A DNA stretch of 64,000 nucleotides. It comes from Methanococcoides sp052057775 (GTDB taxonomy: Archaea > Halobacteriota > Methanosarcinia > Methanosarcinales > Methanosarcinaceae). The notes below the pieces were generated by a model. The model made no database searches and was not told the origin of the DNA. It was given only the letters and a program-made list of their open reading frames with translations. Positions 27,176 to 35,953 of the stretch are shown here, one piece after another. The stretch lies in NCBI RefSeq assembly GCF_052057775.1, contig NZ_CP195121.1:2294001-2358000 (forward strand), in the 5' to 3' direction. The first letter of the stretch is position 1; each line of letters opens with the position of its first letter. Made by a program: the position numbers and the translations under genes.

Positions 27176-27535
27176 TTGCAATTAAATACAAATAAAGACC
27201 ATTTAGAGTGGAAGAGCATTACTCACGGCCTCAGTGATGATCTAACTTTTGAAGCAGCCGCTTTTGAACAATGGACAAACTTTCGGACTAACTATCAGAT
27301 TTATGGATGGTCAATCATGGGAATAATCGACAAAAGACAGAGTATTATCAGTGAAGTAGCAGGATTCTTGTTCGTCATTGCCAGCATAAGCAATTTCCTT
27401 GGTATTAACATACCGGTATTGTCGAACAGCGGAATAGGTCTCTTTCAGAACGTAATATTATTGATCCTTGGACTATACCTGATGACCTACAAGAAAATTG
27501 CAGGCGGACTGGCTTCACGATCCAAGAACAGGTAA
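27176..27535 (+). CDS. Small membrane protein of unknown function
   Basis: A 119-residue frame from TTG. The first 60 residues are polar; two hydrophobic helices follow (EVAGFLFVIASISNFLGI and LFQNVILLILGLYLMTY), and the C-terminus is basic (KIAGGLASRSKNR). I do not recognise it. The start is uncertain because no Shine-Dalgarno is visible. Codon use and the membrane pattern make a real gene likely. Confidence 0.55.
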   Translation: MQLNTNKDHLEWKSITHGLSDDLTFEAAAFEQWTNFRTNYQIYGWSIMGIIDKRQSIISEVAGFLFVIASISNFLGINIPVLSNSGIGLFQNVILLILGLYLMTYKKIAGGLASRSKNR

Positions 27536-27637
27536 ATCATTTATTTATTCTATCCGAGCCGGCTGCTCCCTAAAACCTTTTTGTAATATTAGAATGTCGC
27601 TTTAAAGAACAAAAAGATCAAAAAAGCTGACAGGAGA

Positions 27638-27811
27638 TTATTTCCTGCCTAAGAAATAGTATGCAGCAGCACCAATAATGCCGAACAGAAGTGCAGCGAT
27701 TATCCACAAAACTTTCATTGCACCGCTTAATCTTTTATTCTGTGTCACTACATCGTAGATGACCCAGATAACCGATGCGAGTACAATAATTCCCCATATT
27801 GTTTCTAGCAT
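27638..27811 (-). CDS. Small PLDc_N-like membrane protein (57 aa)
   Basis: The minus-strand ATG at 27811 has GGAGG at proper spacing and opens a 57-residue frame with two transmembrane helices: LETIWGIIVLASVIWVIYDV and KVLWIIAALLFGIIGAAAYYF, ending in LGRK. This is the pattern of the phospholipase-D nuclease N-terminal (PLDc_N) domain, where a WVIYDV-type helix, a short basic loop and a WII..LxGxIxYYxLGRK-type helix recur. It has no catalytic domain. Stop TAA. Confidence 0.8.
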   Translation of the reverse strand: MLETIWGIIVLASVIWVIYDVVTQNKRLSGAMKVLWIIAALLFGIIGAAAYYFLGRK

Positions 27812-27936
27812 AATTTAAACCTCCAGTGATATATTTACATGATTAATATTTAATACTTTCTTGAAAATCCCCTAAAAACAGCAACAAGACATAACCCTAC
27901 TTTCTTTTATACCATACATCATAGATTAATGAACAT

Positions 27937-29151
27937 ATGGCAACTTCTGAACATCCGATAGATCGCCAGCTCTATATCCTCTCAATATCCAAGATATTCA
28001 AGGACCTTGCTACCGGAATGCTGGTGTTCATCATCCCCCTGTATGTTGCGAACATGGATTCCATGATACTGCAGGATATGCCAGCCGTTCTTAAAGCAGG
28101 ACTTGCAACAACTGTCTTTGGTCTTGCGAATTCCCTTTCACAGCCATATATGGGCAGGCTAAGTGAGCGGCTTGACAGAAGGAAACTCTTCCTGATACTT
28201 GGTTACATGATCTTCGCGATCATTTGTTATATATACGCGATCTCAGGCTATTTTGAATCGATACTCTTCTTCAGGATAATACAGGGAATTGCAATAGGTG
28301 CAACCATCCCTGCCATCGTTACAATGGTCACACACCTGTCCGCTTCAACGGCCAGGGGACAGGCAATAGGCATCTACTCCAGCCTCAGGGGTGCAGCCTT
28401 TGGAATTGGGGCAATGGTAGGTGGAGCTGTTGTCACATATCAAGGATTCGTTGCCGGTTTCTACGCCAGTGCAACCCTCGTACTGCTAAGCACTGTCCTT
28501 ATAGTCCTCTTCGTAAAGGAAACAAAAGCACCGGATATAAAAACCGGAGATAATGCATCGACTGAAGGACCGTTCATGATCAAAATACTCTCCATTGCAA
28601 TGTTCATGATGCTCGTAGGCATAATGCTCATACTCTCCCTCCTGCCTGCCTACCAGACAAGACTAGAAGCAAGCGAGTTCCTGCTGGGGATCGCAATTTC
28701 CGCGTATGTGATATCAAGGATCATCTTTCAGGTACCCATCGGAATTCTCTCGGACAGGTTCGGAAGAAAGTATCCCATACTTGCAGGCATCTTCTTTAAT
28801 GCGATCATTGTCTATGCCCTTGGACAGGTGGATAATGTGAATTCCCTTATCCTGCTGAGGTTGCTTCAGGGAATCGCTATGGCAGCAGTAGAAACACCCC
28901 TGCTGGCACTTGCAGTTGAACTTTCAGGAGAGAACAAGGTAAGCAGCAGGGTCAGCACCATAACCAGCGCCCAGGCAGCAGGAGTAGCTGTCGGTCCTTT
29001 GCTTGGGGGCATCCTTGGAGGATACGTCAGCTTTGAAACACCTTTCAACATCAGCAGCCTGCTGATTATCCTTTCCGGATTTATGGTATGGGCTGCATTA
29101 AGGAAGCATCATGGAGATACAAATAATTCCAGATCTTCTGGAATCCATTAA
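27937..29151 (+). CDS. MFS transporter
   Basis: A 404-residue protein with about 12 hydrophobic segments. MFS loop 2/3 motif appears as GRLSERLDRRKLF and again in the second half as GILSDRFGRKYP. A family match at substrate level is not possible. The N-terminal half includes RIIQGIAIGATIPAIVTMV, typical of drug/sugar facilitators. It is monocistronic, between the PLDc_N-like gene (divergent) and the MBL gene (convergent). Confidence 0.92.
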   Translation: MATSEHPIDRQLYILSISKIFKDLATGMLVFIIPLYVANMDSMILQDMPAVLKAGLATTVFGLANSLSQPYMGRLSERLDRRKLFLILGYMIFAIICYIYAISGYFESILFFRIIQGIAIGATIPAIVTMVTHLSASTARGQAIGIYSSLRGAAFGIGAMVGGAVVTYQGFVAGFYASATLVLLSTVLIVLFVKETKAPDIKTGDNASTEGPFMIKILSIAMFMMLVGIMLILSLLPAYQTRLEASEFLLGIAISAYVISRIIFQVPIGILSDRFGRKYPILAGIFFNAIIVYALGQVDNVNSLILLRLLQGIAMAAVETPLLALAVELSGENKVSSRVSTITSAQAAGVAVGPLLGGILGGYVSFETPFNISSLLIILSGFMVWAALRKHHGDTNNSRSSGIH

Positions 29152-29166
29152 GAAATGCGGGGAAGA

Positions 29167-30003
29167 TCAGGAAATATCCACATCCATTCTCAAATGAGCC
29201 TCGAAAGTCCTTACCACCAGCGGATTGACAGGCATACCTTTCAGATCCAGCCCTTCCAAAACCTTCTCCCAGGACTCCGATGAGAATTTCAGGACCGACT
29301 CATGCACTTTCCTGACATATTCTATTCCGTTATCGATCTCCTTATAGACTTCCTCACCCTCTGCCGGATCAGCCCATGATGACAAAAGCACCTTCAAGTC
29401 ATCGATCCCCCTGAGCTTCCTGAGAGATGAAAGCACCCCGGAAGCGTCATCATAGATAGGAATATCACCAACCAGAGGAATAGCATCGCCTGAGAAAAGC
29501 ACATTGTCCGGAGATAATAGCAAAGATATCGAACCTTTCGAATGACCTGGAGTGTAAATGACCCTCAGGAAAAGACCCTCACCAAGGTCGATCACATCCC
29601 CATCCCCAAGTATACGGTCTACTTTCACAGGACCACCGGTAAGATCACTAAAATTAGGAATAGGACGCTCACGGAACTGGACTTCGGGATGTTCCATCCA
29701 CTCTATGGCATTCCTGTGGGCAGCCACCTCACAGCCGGTCAGTTCCTTTATCACAGGAGTAGCTCCAATGTGGTCCGCATGGGAATGAGTCTGCACAATC
29801 AATGAGATCTCATTAGGTTCCCTTCCTGTCCTTCTCATATAGTCAAAGATGGTCTGCTCAGAAGAAGCAACACCACAATCCACAAGGCAAACGTCCTTTC
29901 CATAGATGAGATAGGCATATACGAATCGTTCGACCACAATACCGGAGTCGGTGGTAAGGCTGAAAGGTATCTTTATGGCATGGACGTGTTCTGTTACCTG
30001 CAT
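29167..30003 (-). CDS. MBL-fold metallo-hydrolase
   Basis: A 278-residue metallo-beta-lactamase-fold protein. The zinc motif is HSHADH (within VQTHSHADHIG), followed by YTPGHSKGSI (third zinc ligand) and FSGDAIPL. This resembles the glyoxalase-II-like subgroup of thiolester hydrolases. The substrate is unknown. No signal peptide. It converges with the MFS gene with a 15-bp gap. Confidence 0.85.
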   Translation of the reverse strand: MQVTEHVHAIKIPFSLTTDSGIVVERFVYAYLIYGKDVCLVDCGVASSEQTIFDYMRRTGREPNEISLIVQTHSHADHIGATPVIKELTGCEVAAHRNAIEWMEHPEVQFRERPIPNFSDLTGGPVKVDRILGDGDVIDLGEGLFLRVIYTPGHSKGSISLLLSPDNVLFSGDAIPLVGDIPIYDDASGVLSSLRKLRGIDDLKVLLSSWADPAEGEEVYKEIDNGIEYVRKVHESVLKFSSESWEKVLEGLDLKGMPVNPLVVRTFEAHLRMDVDIS

Positions 30004-30102
30004 TTTACATCTCCTGTTCGTATTCTGATCATTTCCGATTCATATTAAGATATCCGGTTCATGTTCGATTTATTTCAAATTCATCTTTCAAACTTTAGCT
30101 TA

Positions 30103-30729
30103 TCATTTAATTGCAATAATCGTTATCCAGTTGTTTTCCGGCACCTCATCTATCTCCACAGAAGAGAAGCCTGCAGCTTCAAGCAGTTCCCTGTAATCCC
30201 GGGCAGAAAAGATGTTCATACCTTCCACTTCATTGTAAGGTGTGTTCCTTTCCTCAAAGCTGGCATGTTCATACATCTCATTGACTATCAGAACCCTTCC
30301 ATCATCTTTGAGCACACGCCTGACCTCTTTTAGGTCCTCTACGATATCCGGCCAGAAATAACAGGTCTCAAAGGCTGTCACAATATCGAACATCCCATCA
30401 GGGAATGGCAATTCAGAGACAGAGGAATGTATTATGGTCACATGCCCCCTTTCAACAGCCTCCCTGTTAAACACGGTAGCAAGCTCGACCATCTCGGGAG
30501 AATGATCAATTCCATAGACCTTCCCGGCCTCCACTATGTCACCCAGTATACTCACAGCCCGGCCACCGCCACAGCCTACATCAAGTATCCATGAATCCGG
30601 TCTGATGGAGATATGGCCAAGACCCCATCTCCAGAGCTCATAATGGTGCTCGTTCATATCCATACCCACTTTTTTGCCCTCTTCACCGGAAGGTTTTGCA
30701 TGGATCCTAACAACATCTTCTATACTCAA
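30103..30729 (-). CDS. Class I SAM-dependent methyltransferase
   Basis: A 208-residue protein. SAM-binding motif I is LDVGCGGGRAV, motif II-like VYGIDHSPEMVELA, then FDIVTAFETCYFW and the VLKDDGRVLIVNEM strand, as in UbiE/type-11 methyltransferases. The substrate is unknown. The gene lies just downstream of sfsA on the same strand (33-bp gap), so cotranscription is likely. Confidence 0.85.
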   Translation of the reverse strand: MSIEDVVRIHAKPSGEEGKKVGMDMNEHHYELWRWGLGHISIRPDSWILDVGCGGGRAVSILGDIVEAGKVYGIDHSPEMVELATVFNREAVERGHVTIIHSSVSELPFPDGMFDIVTAFETCYFWPDIVEDLKEVRRVLKDDGRVLIVNEMYEHASFEERNTPYNEVEGMNIFSARDYRELLEAAGFSSVEIDEVPENNWITIIAIK

Positions 30730-30762
30730 TCAGATCATCTCCAAATTATTATTAACAGTATC

Positions 30763-31503
30763 TCATCCCCATCCATCACACAAAGGGATGTTACCCCTGT
30801 AAACAATTTCCCGATCTTCATAACTGAAAACCAAAGGACAGACATTAACACCAGCATTTACAGCATCCCTGAAAGCACCTGCAAGATCAGGATCAATTAT
30901 CTCGTTGGGTGCAAAACAGCAGGCATCCTGCCTGAAAATAAGTATAAGAAGAAGGGCTTCATCTCCGCCCCTGACGGCTTTTCCCAGCTCATCAATATGC
31001 TTCTTCCCTCTTAAGGTCGGAGCATCAGGGAATATTGCTTTTCTGCCATTGATGAGAGTGCAGCCTTTTACTTCCACCCACACCTTCGCGTCACCTTTCC
31101 CAAGAAGGAAATCCAGTCTGCTATCCCCGAACTTCTGCTCGGCTGCAATCGAATCCATTCCTTCGGGCAAAGGACTTACCTCATTCCGGATGGCCCATTC
31201 CGCTATCCTGCGATGGAATGCTGAATTTATAAGGATCCATCCATCATCAGCTTTAGCGGCAATGACATCCCAGCCGGTCTTTCTGTTGGGATTGGAAGCT
31301 TTTTTCAGGAGGAGTTCGTTTCCCGGATACAGCAGGTCCTCAAGCCTGCCGGGGTCATGTATGTGGACCTTCTCATCACGTATTTCTGAAGGTGAACCGG
31401 AAAATGAGGTAATGTCAACTACACCTAGGAAACGATTGGGTCTGGAAAGCAATCTGGCTTCAGCATCCCAGGCGATCTCCATGACAACTTTTCTCTCAGA
31501 CAT
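30763..31503 (-). CDS. sfsA: SfsA family (sugar fermentation stimulation) protein
   Basis: A 246-residue protein of usual SfsA length. Conserved segments are RPNRFLG, the HxxDPGRLxxLL pattern (HIHDPGRLEDLLYPGN), and the nuclease-like core RLDFLLG...VWVEVKGCTLI, FPDAPTLRGKKHIDEL, which resembles PD-(D/E)XK enzymes. Bacterial homologues bind or cut nucleic acid. The archaeal role is unknown. Start ATG (MSERKVVMEI). Confidence 0.9.
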   Translation of the reverse strand: MSERKVVMEIAWDAEARLLSRPNRFLGVVDITSFSGSPSEIRDEKVHIHDPGRLEDLLYPGNELLLKKASNPNRKTGWDVIAAKADDGWILINSAFHRRIAEWAIRNEVSPLPEGMDSIAAEQKFGDSRLDFLLGKGDAKVWVEVKGCTLINGRKAIFPDAPTLRGKKHIDELGKAVRGGDEALLLILIFRQDACCFAPNEIIDPDLAGAFRDAVNAGVNVCPLVFSYEDREIVYRGNIPLCDGWG

Positions 31504-31566
31504 ATTTCTGCCTCATGAAGGGAAAATAAAGTTCAAAGTTCCGGATGTAAGAATGTAAGCGGAAAC

Positions 31567-31914
31567 TTACCTTTTATCCGCTACAGCCCCACCTACAACT
31601 GCACCAATGATACCGAATATCGCAGTGTAGCTCACAATCGCCAATGTGATGATGATACCTGATCCTGCAAGGATCGCACCCAGAACAGGAACATCCGCAA
31701 GCAGGACCGCAAGGGCACCTGAAAGCATGAATCCGGGGATCGCTGCCAGTACAGACATCAATACACCAACTTTGAATCCTCCAAAAGCACCTTCTTCAGC
31801 GACATATCCTCCAATAAAACCCCCGAAGAAAGGTGAAAGTGCATTTATCAATGGCAGCATATAAAGAACCACTGTGCAAATAAGTCCGATCATTGCTCCT
31901 TTTATAATATTCAT
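31567..31914 (-). CDS. Small glycine-rich membrane protein (DUF5518-like)
   Basis: A 115-residue protein from ATG 31914; an upstream ATG (31965) would add 17 residues and is less likely. Three to four hydrophobic helices are separated by glycine runs (GGFIGGYVAEEGAFGGFKVG), a common pattern in archaeal DUF5518 membrane proteins. Function unknown. It is downstream of a promoter-containing gap and 64 bp upstream of sfsA on the same strand. Confidence 0.7.
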   Translation of the reverse strand: MNIIKGAMIGLICTVVLYMLPLINALSPFFGGFIGGYVAEEGAFGGFKVGVLMSVLAAIPGFMLSGALAVLLADVPVLGAILAGSGIIITLAIVSYTAIFGIIGAVVGGAVADKR

Positions 31915-32389
31915 AAGAACATATCCTGTTGCTATTAGTAGTGCAGTATAAACACATGAACACATTATGTAATTATCTGTTGATAAGAAAAAATAGAATG
32001 AAACAGAAAAACCTTATTTTCACAAAAACACACATAATGCTTATTTTTAGAGTGTTTACAGCGTTAACTCTTAAATAGTAGTATATCATTTCACCAATAC
32101 TGAAGGGCATTACTAAAAACGATGCGAGAATGTCTTTGAGGAAAAACGAATACTACCACCACTTTGAACCTGATACTGAGATACCTTGGTATCAGGATTC
32201 ATACCACTTTTGTACATACAGATCATTCAGGATCTTTTTACAGGATAATGTATTCCAGTTGAAAACTTGTTCTTTCGAACTCTTGTGATATACCATTCCT
32301 GATCCCGTAGATCATCTTAGGCATTTTCAATCTTTTCAAAATAACCGATCCCAAAAAGTATAACCTTAAAAAGCAACAATTGGTGCATC
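31915..32389. other. Intergenic region between DUF5518-like gene and tsr3
   Basis: About 475 bases between divergent genes. It contains a perfect 8-bp stem (32169-32176 with 32189-32196) and a 52-codon frame at 32130-32288 without Shine-Dalgarno. AT-rich promoter-like sequence occurs at 32070-32090. No confident gene. Confidence 0.5.
32169..32196. other. Hairpin CCTGATAC/GTATCAGG with nested palindrome
   Basis: An 8-bp perfect stem with a 12-nt loop; within the same span GATACC-TT-GGTATC (32180-32193) forms a competing inner palindrome. The two foldings exclude one another. It may be a DNA operator or an RNA element of the tsr3 leader; there is no direct evidence for either. Confidence 0.4.
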
Positions 32390-32911
32390 ATGGAAAAACA
32401 GAAAATGAAAAGATATCACCTTCACATTTATCACGCACGCCAGTGTGACCCGAAGAAATGCACGGGAAAAAAGATGGCAAGATTTGACCTTGCGCACCTT
32501 TTCGACAAGGTCCAGAAGATCCCCCGTGGTTCAATACTTCTCGATCCGATGGCCGAACAGGCATTGTCCCCGGCAGACCGGGACGAGCAGAACATAACTG
32601 TACTTGACTGTTCCTGGGAAACAGTTGAGGAAGTTTTCCCGCAACTTGTGAGATTGCAGCTTAAGCACAGGGCCCTTCCTTATCTTGTAGCTGCCAATCC
32701 TGTGAACTTCGGCCGGCCTTTCAAGCTCAACTCGGTAGAAGCATTTGCAGCAGCCCTTTACATACTTGGAAATAAAGAACAGGCCGAGGAGATCCTTTCA
32801 AAGTTCAACTGGGGCCATACATTCCTGGAGGTCAATAAAGAGCCACTTGAAGACTATTCAAAAGCAAAGGACAGCAAAGACATAATCCGGATACAGAGCG
32901 AATACATCTGA
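32390..32911 (+). CDS. tsr3: Tsr3 rRNA aminocarboxypropyltransferase (DUF367)
   Basis: A 173-residue protein. RLI-like N-terminal segment (HIYHARQCDPKKCTGKKMARF) and the core (ILLDPMAEQALSPAD, VLDCSWETVEEVF, RALPYLVAANPVNFGRPFKLNSVEAFAAALYILG, read in parts) match Tsr3, which adds the aminocarboxypropyl group from SAM to a hypermodified small-subunit rRNA nucleotide. ATG start. It is 23 bp upstream of the LOG-like gene, a probable operon. Confidence 0.92.
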   Translation: MEKQKMKRYHLHIYHARQCDPKKCTGKKMARFDLAHLFDKVQKIPRGSILLDPMAEQALSPADRDEQNITVLDCSWETVEEVFPQLVRLQLKHRALPYLVAANPVNFGRPFKLNSVEAFAAALYILGNKEQAEEILSKFNWGHTFLEVNKEPLEDYSKAKDSKDIIRIQSEYI

Positions 32912-32934
32912 CTTCCAGAAAGGAGTTTGAGATA

Positions 32935-33390
32935 TTGATACAGATCGGCGTAATAGGTGCAGGTTACTGTGATGAAAACGTAGCTGACATGGCTGAAGCT
33001 GTCGGTGCCGGGATCGCAAAGAACAATGCGACCCTTATCTGCGGTGGCCTGGGTGGGGTTATGGAAGCCGCAGCAAAGGGATGTAAAGCAGAAAGTGGAC
33101 AGACCATAGGGATCCTTCCAGGTGATAAAAAAGAAGATGCAAACCAGTATATAGATCATGTGATCGTGACCGCAATGAGCCATGCAAGAAATGCGATAAT
33201 CGCACGTTCATGTGATGCACTGATAGCTGTCGATGGGGAATATGGCACACTATCGGAAATAGCTCTCGCACTCAAGATGGAAAAACCCGTGGTAACCCTT
33301 AGGTCAAAGTGGAATATCGAAGGTGCATGGGTTGCAGCAAGTCCGGAAGATGCTGTCGAGATCGCAATGCGGTTAATTTTGACAAGGTAA
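32935..33390 (+). CDS. TIGR00725/LOG-like Rossmann protein
   Basis: A 151-residue protein of the SLOG/LOG superfamily: IGVIGAGYCDENV, CGGLGGVMEAAAKGCK, ILPGDKKEDAN and EYGTLSEIALALK. The canonical cytokinin-activation motif PGGxGTxxE is reduced to EYGTLSE, so a nucleotide-binding role is likely but the reaction is unknown. Start TTG with AAGGAG upstream. Confidence 0.82.
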   Translation: MIQIGVIGAGYCDENVADMAEAVGAGIAKNNATLICGGLGGVMEAAAKGCKAESGQTIGILPGDKKEDANQYIDHVIVTAMSHARNAIIARSCDALIAVDGEYGTLSEIALALKMEKPVVTLRSKWNIEGAWVAASPEDAVEIAMRLILTR

Positions 33391-33490
33391 CAATACTTTA
33401 ATAGTAGTACTCGGATACTTAATTTAGGACTTATTTGTGTTGCTATACCACATTTATGACCTATACGAAATTATGGCGGAGGTAAATGAA

Positions 33491-33712
33491 ATGGCAGATA
33501 TAGAAATAGACACCAGAGGAGAAACATGTCCTGTTCCTCTCGTAGAGTGCCGAAAAGCTTTGAAGAAGGCAGCTCCGGGAGATGAAGTAACTGTTCTTGG
33601 AACACACCCCGCTTCAAAAAAAGAAATTCCAATGGCCTGTAAGGCACTGGGACTTGAGATCATTGGTGTTGAAGAAAAAGACAATGAGTGGAAGATAAAG
33701 ATAAGAAGATAA
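33491..33712 (+). CDS. TusA/SirA-family sulfur carrier
   Basis: A 73-residue protein from ATG 33491, chosen because GGAGGT (33478-33483) lies just before it; upstream ATGs would add up to 18 residues. The CPxP motif is CPVPLVECRKAL, with the conserved cysteine that forms a persulfide. TusA-like proteins relay sulfur for tRNA thiolation, molybdenum cofactor or redox pathways. A dsrE-like gene follows after 17 bp. Confidence 0.92.
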   Translation: MADIEIDTRGETCPVPLVECRKALKKAAPGDEVTVLGTHPASKKEIPMACKALGLEIIGVEEKDNEWKIKIRR

Positions 33713-33729
33713 GTTTCAGGGGGGTTAAC

Positions 33730-34167
33730 ATGACCGATATGGCAGATCCTGCCGATAAGGCCGTTATTATTGTCCATAGTGGGGATATGGACAAACTTTA
33801 CAGCGCACTTATAATTGGAAATGGTGCACTTGCAATGGGAATGGATGTTTCCATGTATTTCACATTCTGGGGGCTTCAGCGTCTTAAAAAAGGCGGACTT
33901 GAAAAGGGTCCTTTATCCAAGATGAACATGCTGGGACTTGGAAAATGGATGATAAACAAACGAATGAAAGCATCAAATGTTGCTTCTCTTGAAAAGCTCA
34001 TGAACGACTACAAGGAACTGGGTGGAAAGATACTCGCATGTGAGATGACAATGGAGATCATGGGAGTAAAGGCCGGAGACCTTCGTACGGAGTGGATCGA
34101 TGAGTATGGTGCAGTGGGTACCTATGTCAATGAGGCAAGGGATGCAAAGATAACATTGTTCATTTAA
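33730..34167 (+). CDS. DsrE/DsrF-like protein
   Basis: A 145-residue protein from ATG 33730, which has a G-rich Shine-Dalgarno (GGGGGG) six bases before it. The DsrE-like fold pattern is visible (KAVIIVHSGDMDKLYSALIIGNGALAMGMDVSMYFTFWGL, read in parts; later ACEMTMEIMG). The active cysteine of the DsrE group is probably the one in ILACEMTM. With TusA next to it, a sulfur-transfer pair is likely. Confidence 0.87.
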   Translation: MTDMADPADKAVIIVHSGDMDKLYSALIIGNGALAMGMDVSMYFTFWGLQRLKKGGLEKGPLSKMNMLGLGKWMINKRMKASNVASLEKLMNDYKELGGKILACEMTMEIMGVKAGDLRTEWIDEYGAVGTYVNEARDAKITLFI

Positions 34168-34197
34168 ATGAAACATAACAAAGGAGTGTGAAATGAA

Positions 34198-34359
34198 ATG
34201 ACTGGATACAGATGTAACGTTTGTAACACTTTTGAGTACGACGATGAAGAAGGCAACGCTGAAATGGGTATTGCACCGGGAACAAAACCAGAGGATTTTC
34301 CTGACGACTGGAAATGTCCTATCTGTGGTTCAGACAAAAACCACCTGATGGCAGTCTGA
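34198..34359 (+). CDS. Rubredoxin
   Basis: A 53-residue rubredoxin. Two CxxC pairs bind one iron: CNVC at 6-9 and CPIC at 40-43, with the typical EYDDEEGN, GIAPGTKPEDFPDDWKCP pattern. AAGGAGTG at 34181-34188 gives good ribosome binding. It is a soluble one-electron carrier. Being 50 bp upstream of a GltS protein that carries its own rubredoxin domain, it is a likely partner of that enzyme or of the neighbouring reductases. Confidence 0.97.
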   Translation: MTGYRCNVCNTFEYDDEEGNAEMGIAPGTKPEDFPDDWKCPICGSDKNHLMAV

Positions 34360-34408
34360 TACTTTTTTCTTTTATCTTTCTTATAAACAAAAGGGGGCTT
34401 TTTTCGGG

Positions 34409-35899
34409 ATGACCGAATACCGATGTAGCGTATGTGGTGCATTTGAATATGATGATTCAAGGGGAGATTCGAAAACCGGAATAAAACCCGGAACAAAACC
34501 GGAAGATTTTCCTGATGACTGGCACTGCCCGATATGCGGTGCCGACAAGAATCACCAGATGCCTGTTGAGAAGGAAGAGATAGAAGAGATAACATCAGAA
34601 GAGATCGTAATCTGTCCAAAATGTGGTACAAAGAGCAGGATAACAGTATCTGAATTTGGAAAGGTAGATATCAGCGGTTATCTTGGAGAGTGGAAGAGGA
34701 CCACGGATATTACCGAAACTTACATGGATGATATTCATAAAATATCTGTTACAGGTGAATCCATCCTCGAACCGATGAGGACTACACACTACATACTTTC
34801 CTGGAACGAGGTTCTCATTAAAGGAGCACAGCTTGCAAAGATCCCTCTAAACGAAGATGAACCTGTCAATACTACAACGGTAATCGGACCAAAAGCAGAA
34901 CAACCTCTTGTTATCGAAACTCCTGTGTTCATCACCCACATGTCCTACGGAGCTTTGTCAAAAGAAGTAAAACAATCTCTTGCAATGGGAAGTGCTGCCG
35001 TAAAGACCGCAATGTGCTCGGGTGAAGGCGGTATCCTTAAAGAAAGCATGGAGAAAGCTTACAAATACATTTTCGAGTATGTCCCTAACAAATACAGTGT
35101 CACCGAAGATAACCTGAAGAAAGTGGATGCCATCGAGATAAAGATAGGACAGTCTGCCAAACCTGGAATGGGTGGACACCTGCCTGCCGAGAAGGTCACA
35201 CATGAACTGGCAGAGATCAGGGGATTCACTGAAGGTACTGACATCGTAAGTCCGGCACATTTCGATGACATCAGGAACAAAGATGACCTGAAAGCAAAGG
35301 TCAAATGGTTAAGAGAAACTTCCGGAGGAAAGCCCGTCGGTATTAAAATGGCAGCAGGCAATATAGAAGCCGACCTTGAGGTTGCTGTCTATGCTGAACC
35401 CGATTTCATTACCATTGACGGCAGACCCGGAGCCACAGCCGCTGCATCGAAATTCGTCAAGAACGCAACGTCTGTTCCAACTATATTCGCACTCTATCGT
35501 GCAAGGAAATTCCTTGATGAAAAGGGGATAAAAGATGTCTCACTGATAATCACAGGAGGCCTGAGGGTATCCTCCGATTTTGCAAAAGCACTGGCAATTG
35601 GTGCTGATGCCATTGCCATAGGTACAGCAGCTCTCATGGCTTGTGCCTGCCAGCAATACAGGCAATGTGATACCGGGAAATGTCCTGTAGGTGTCACAAC
35701 GCAAAACCCTGAGCTGCGAGCCAGGCTGAAGATCGAAATTTCTGCTAAGAAGCTTGAGAACTTTCTGAGAGTGTCAACAGAAGAGCTTCAGAACTTTGCA
35801 AGGATCACCGGAAATGATGATGTCCACAAGTTAAGCATCAACGATCTTTGCACTACAAATTCCGAGATCTCAGACCATACAGAGATCGAACATGTCTGA
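34409..35899 (+). CDS. Rubredoxin-glutamate synthase (FMN domain) fusion
   Basis: A 496-residue fusion. Residues 1-50 are a complete rubredoxin domain (CSVC and CPIC). A single CPKC pair lies in the linker near residue 71. Residues about 100-480 are the FMN/Fe-S GltB alpha-domain, with THMSYGALSKEVK, KIGQSAKPGMGGHLP, GIKMAAGN, TIDGRPGATAAA, the flavin-phosphate segment TGGLRVSSDFAKALAIGADA, and a 3Fe-4S-type CACQQYRQCDTGKCP cluster. Archaeal single-domain glutamate synthases usually have a 4Fe-4S ferredoxin domain; here rubredoxin takes that place. The glutaminase domain is absent. AGGGGG is the Shine-Dalgarno. Confidence 0.9.
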   Translation: MTEYRCSVCGAFEYDDSRGDSKTGIKPGTKPEDFPDDWHCPICGADKNHQMPVEKEEIEEITSEEIVICPKCGTKSRITVSEFGKVDISGYLGEWKRTTDITETYMDDIHKISVTGESILEPMRTTHYILSWNEVLIKGAQLAKIPLNEDEPVNTTTVIGPKAEQPLVIETPVFITHMSYGALSKEVKQSLAMGSAAVKTAMCSGEGGILKESMEKAYKYIFEYVPNKYSVTEDNLKKVDAIEIKIGQSAKPGMGGHLPAEKVTHELAEIRGFTEGTDIVSPAHFDDIRNKDDLKAKVKWLRETSGGKPVGIKMAAGNIEADLEVAVYAEPDFITIDGRPGATAAASKFVKNATSVPTIFALYRARKFLDEKGIKDVSLIITGGLRVSSDFAKALAIGADAIAIGTAALMACACQQYRQCDTGKCPVGVTTQNPELRARLKIEISAKKLENFLRVSTEELQNFARITGNDDVHKLSINDLCTTNSEISDHTEIEHV

Positions 35900-35953
35900 A
35901 ATCTGATCCATGATTTTGAAATGGTAAATCACTGAAGATAACGGGGGGGTTAT

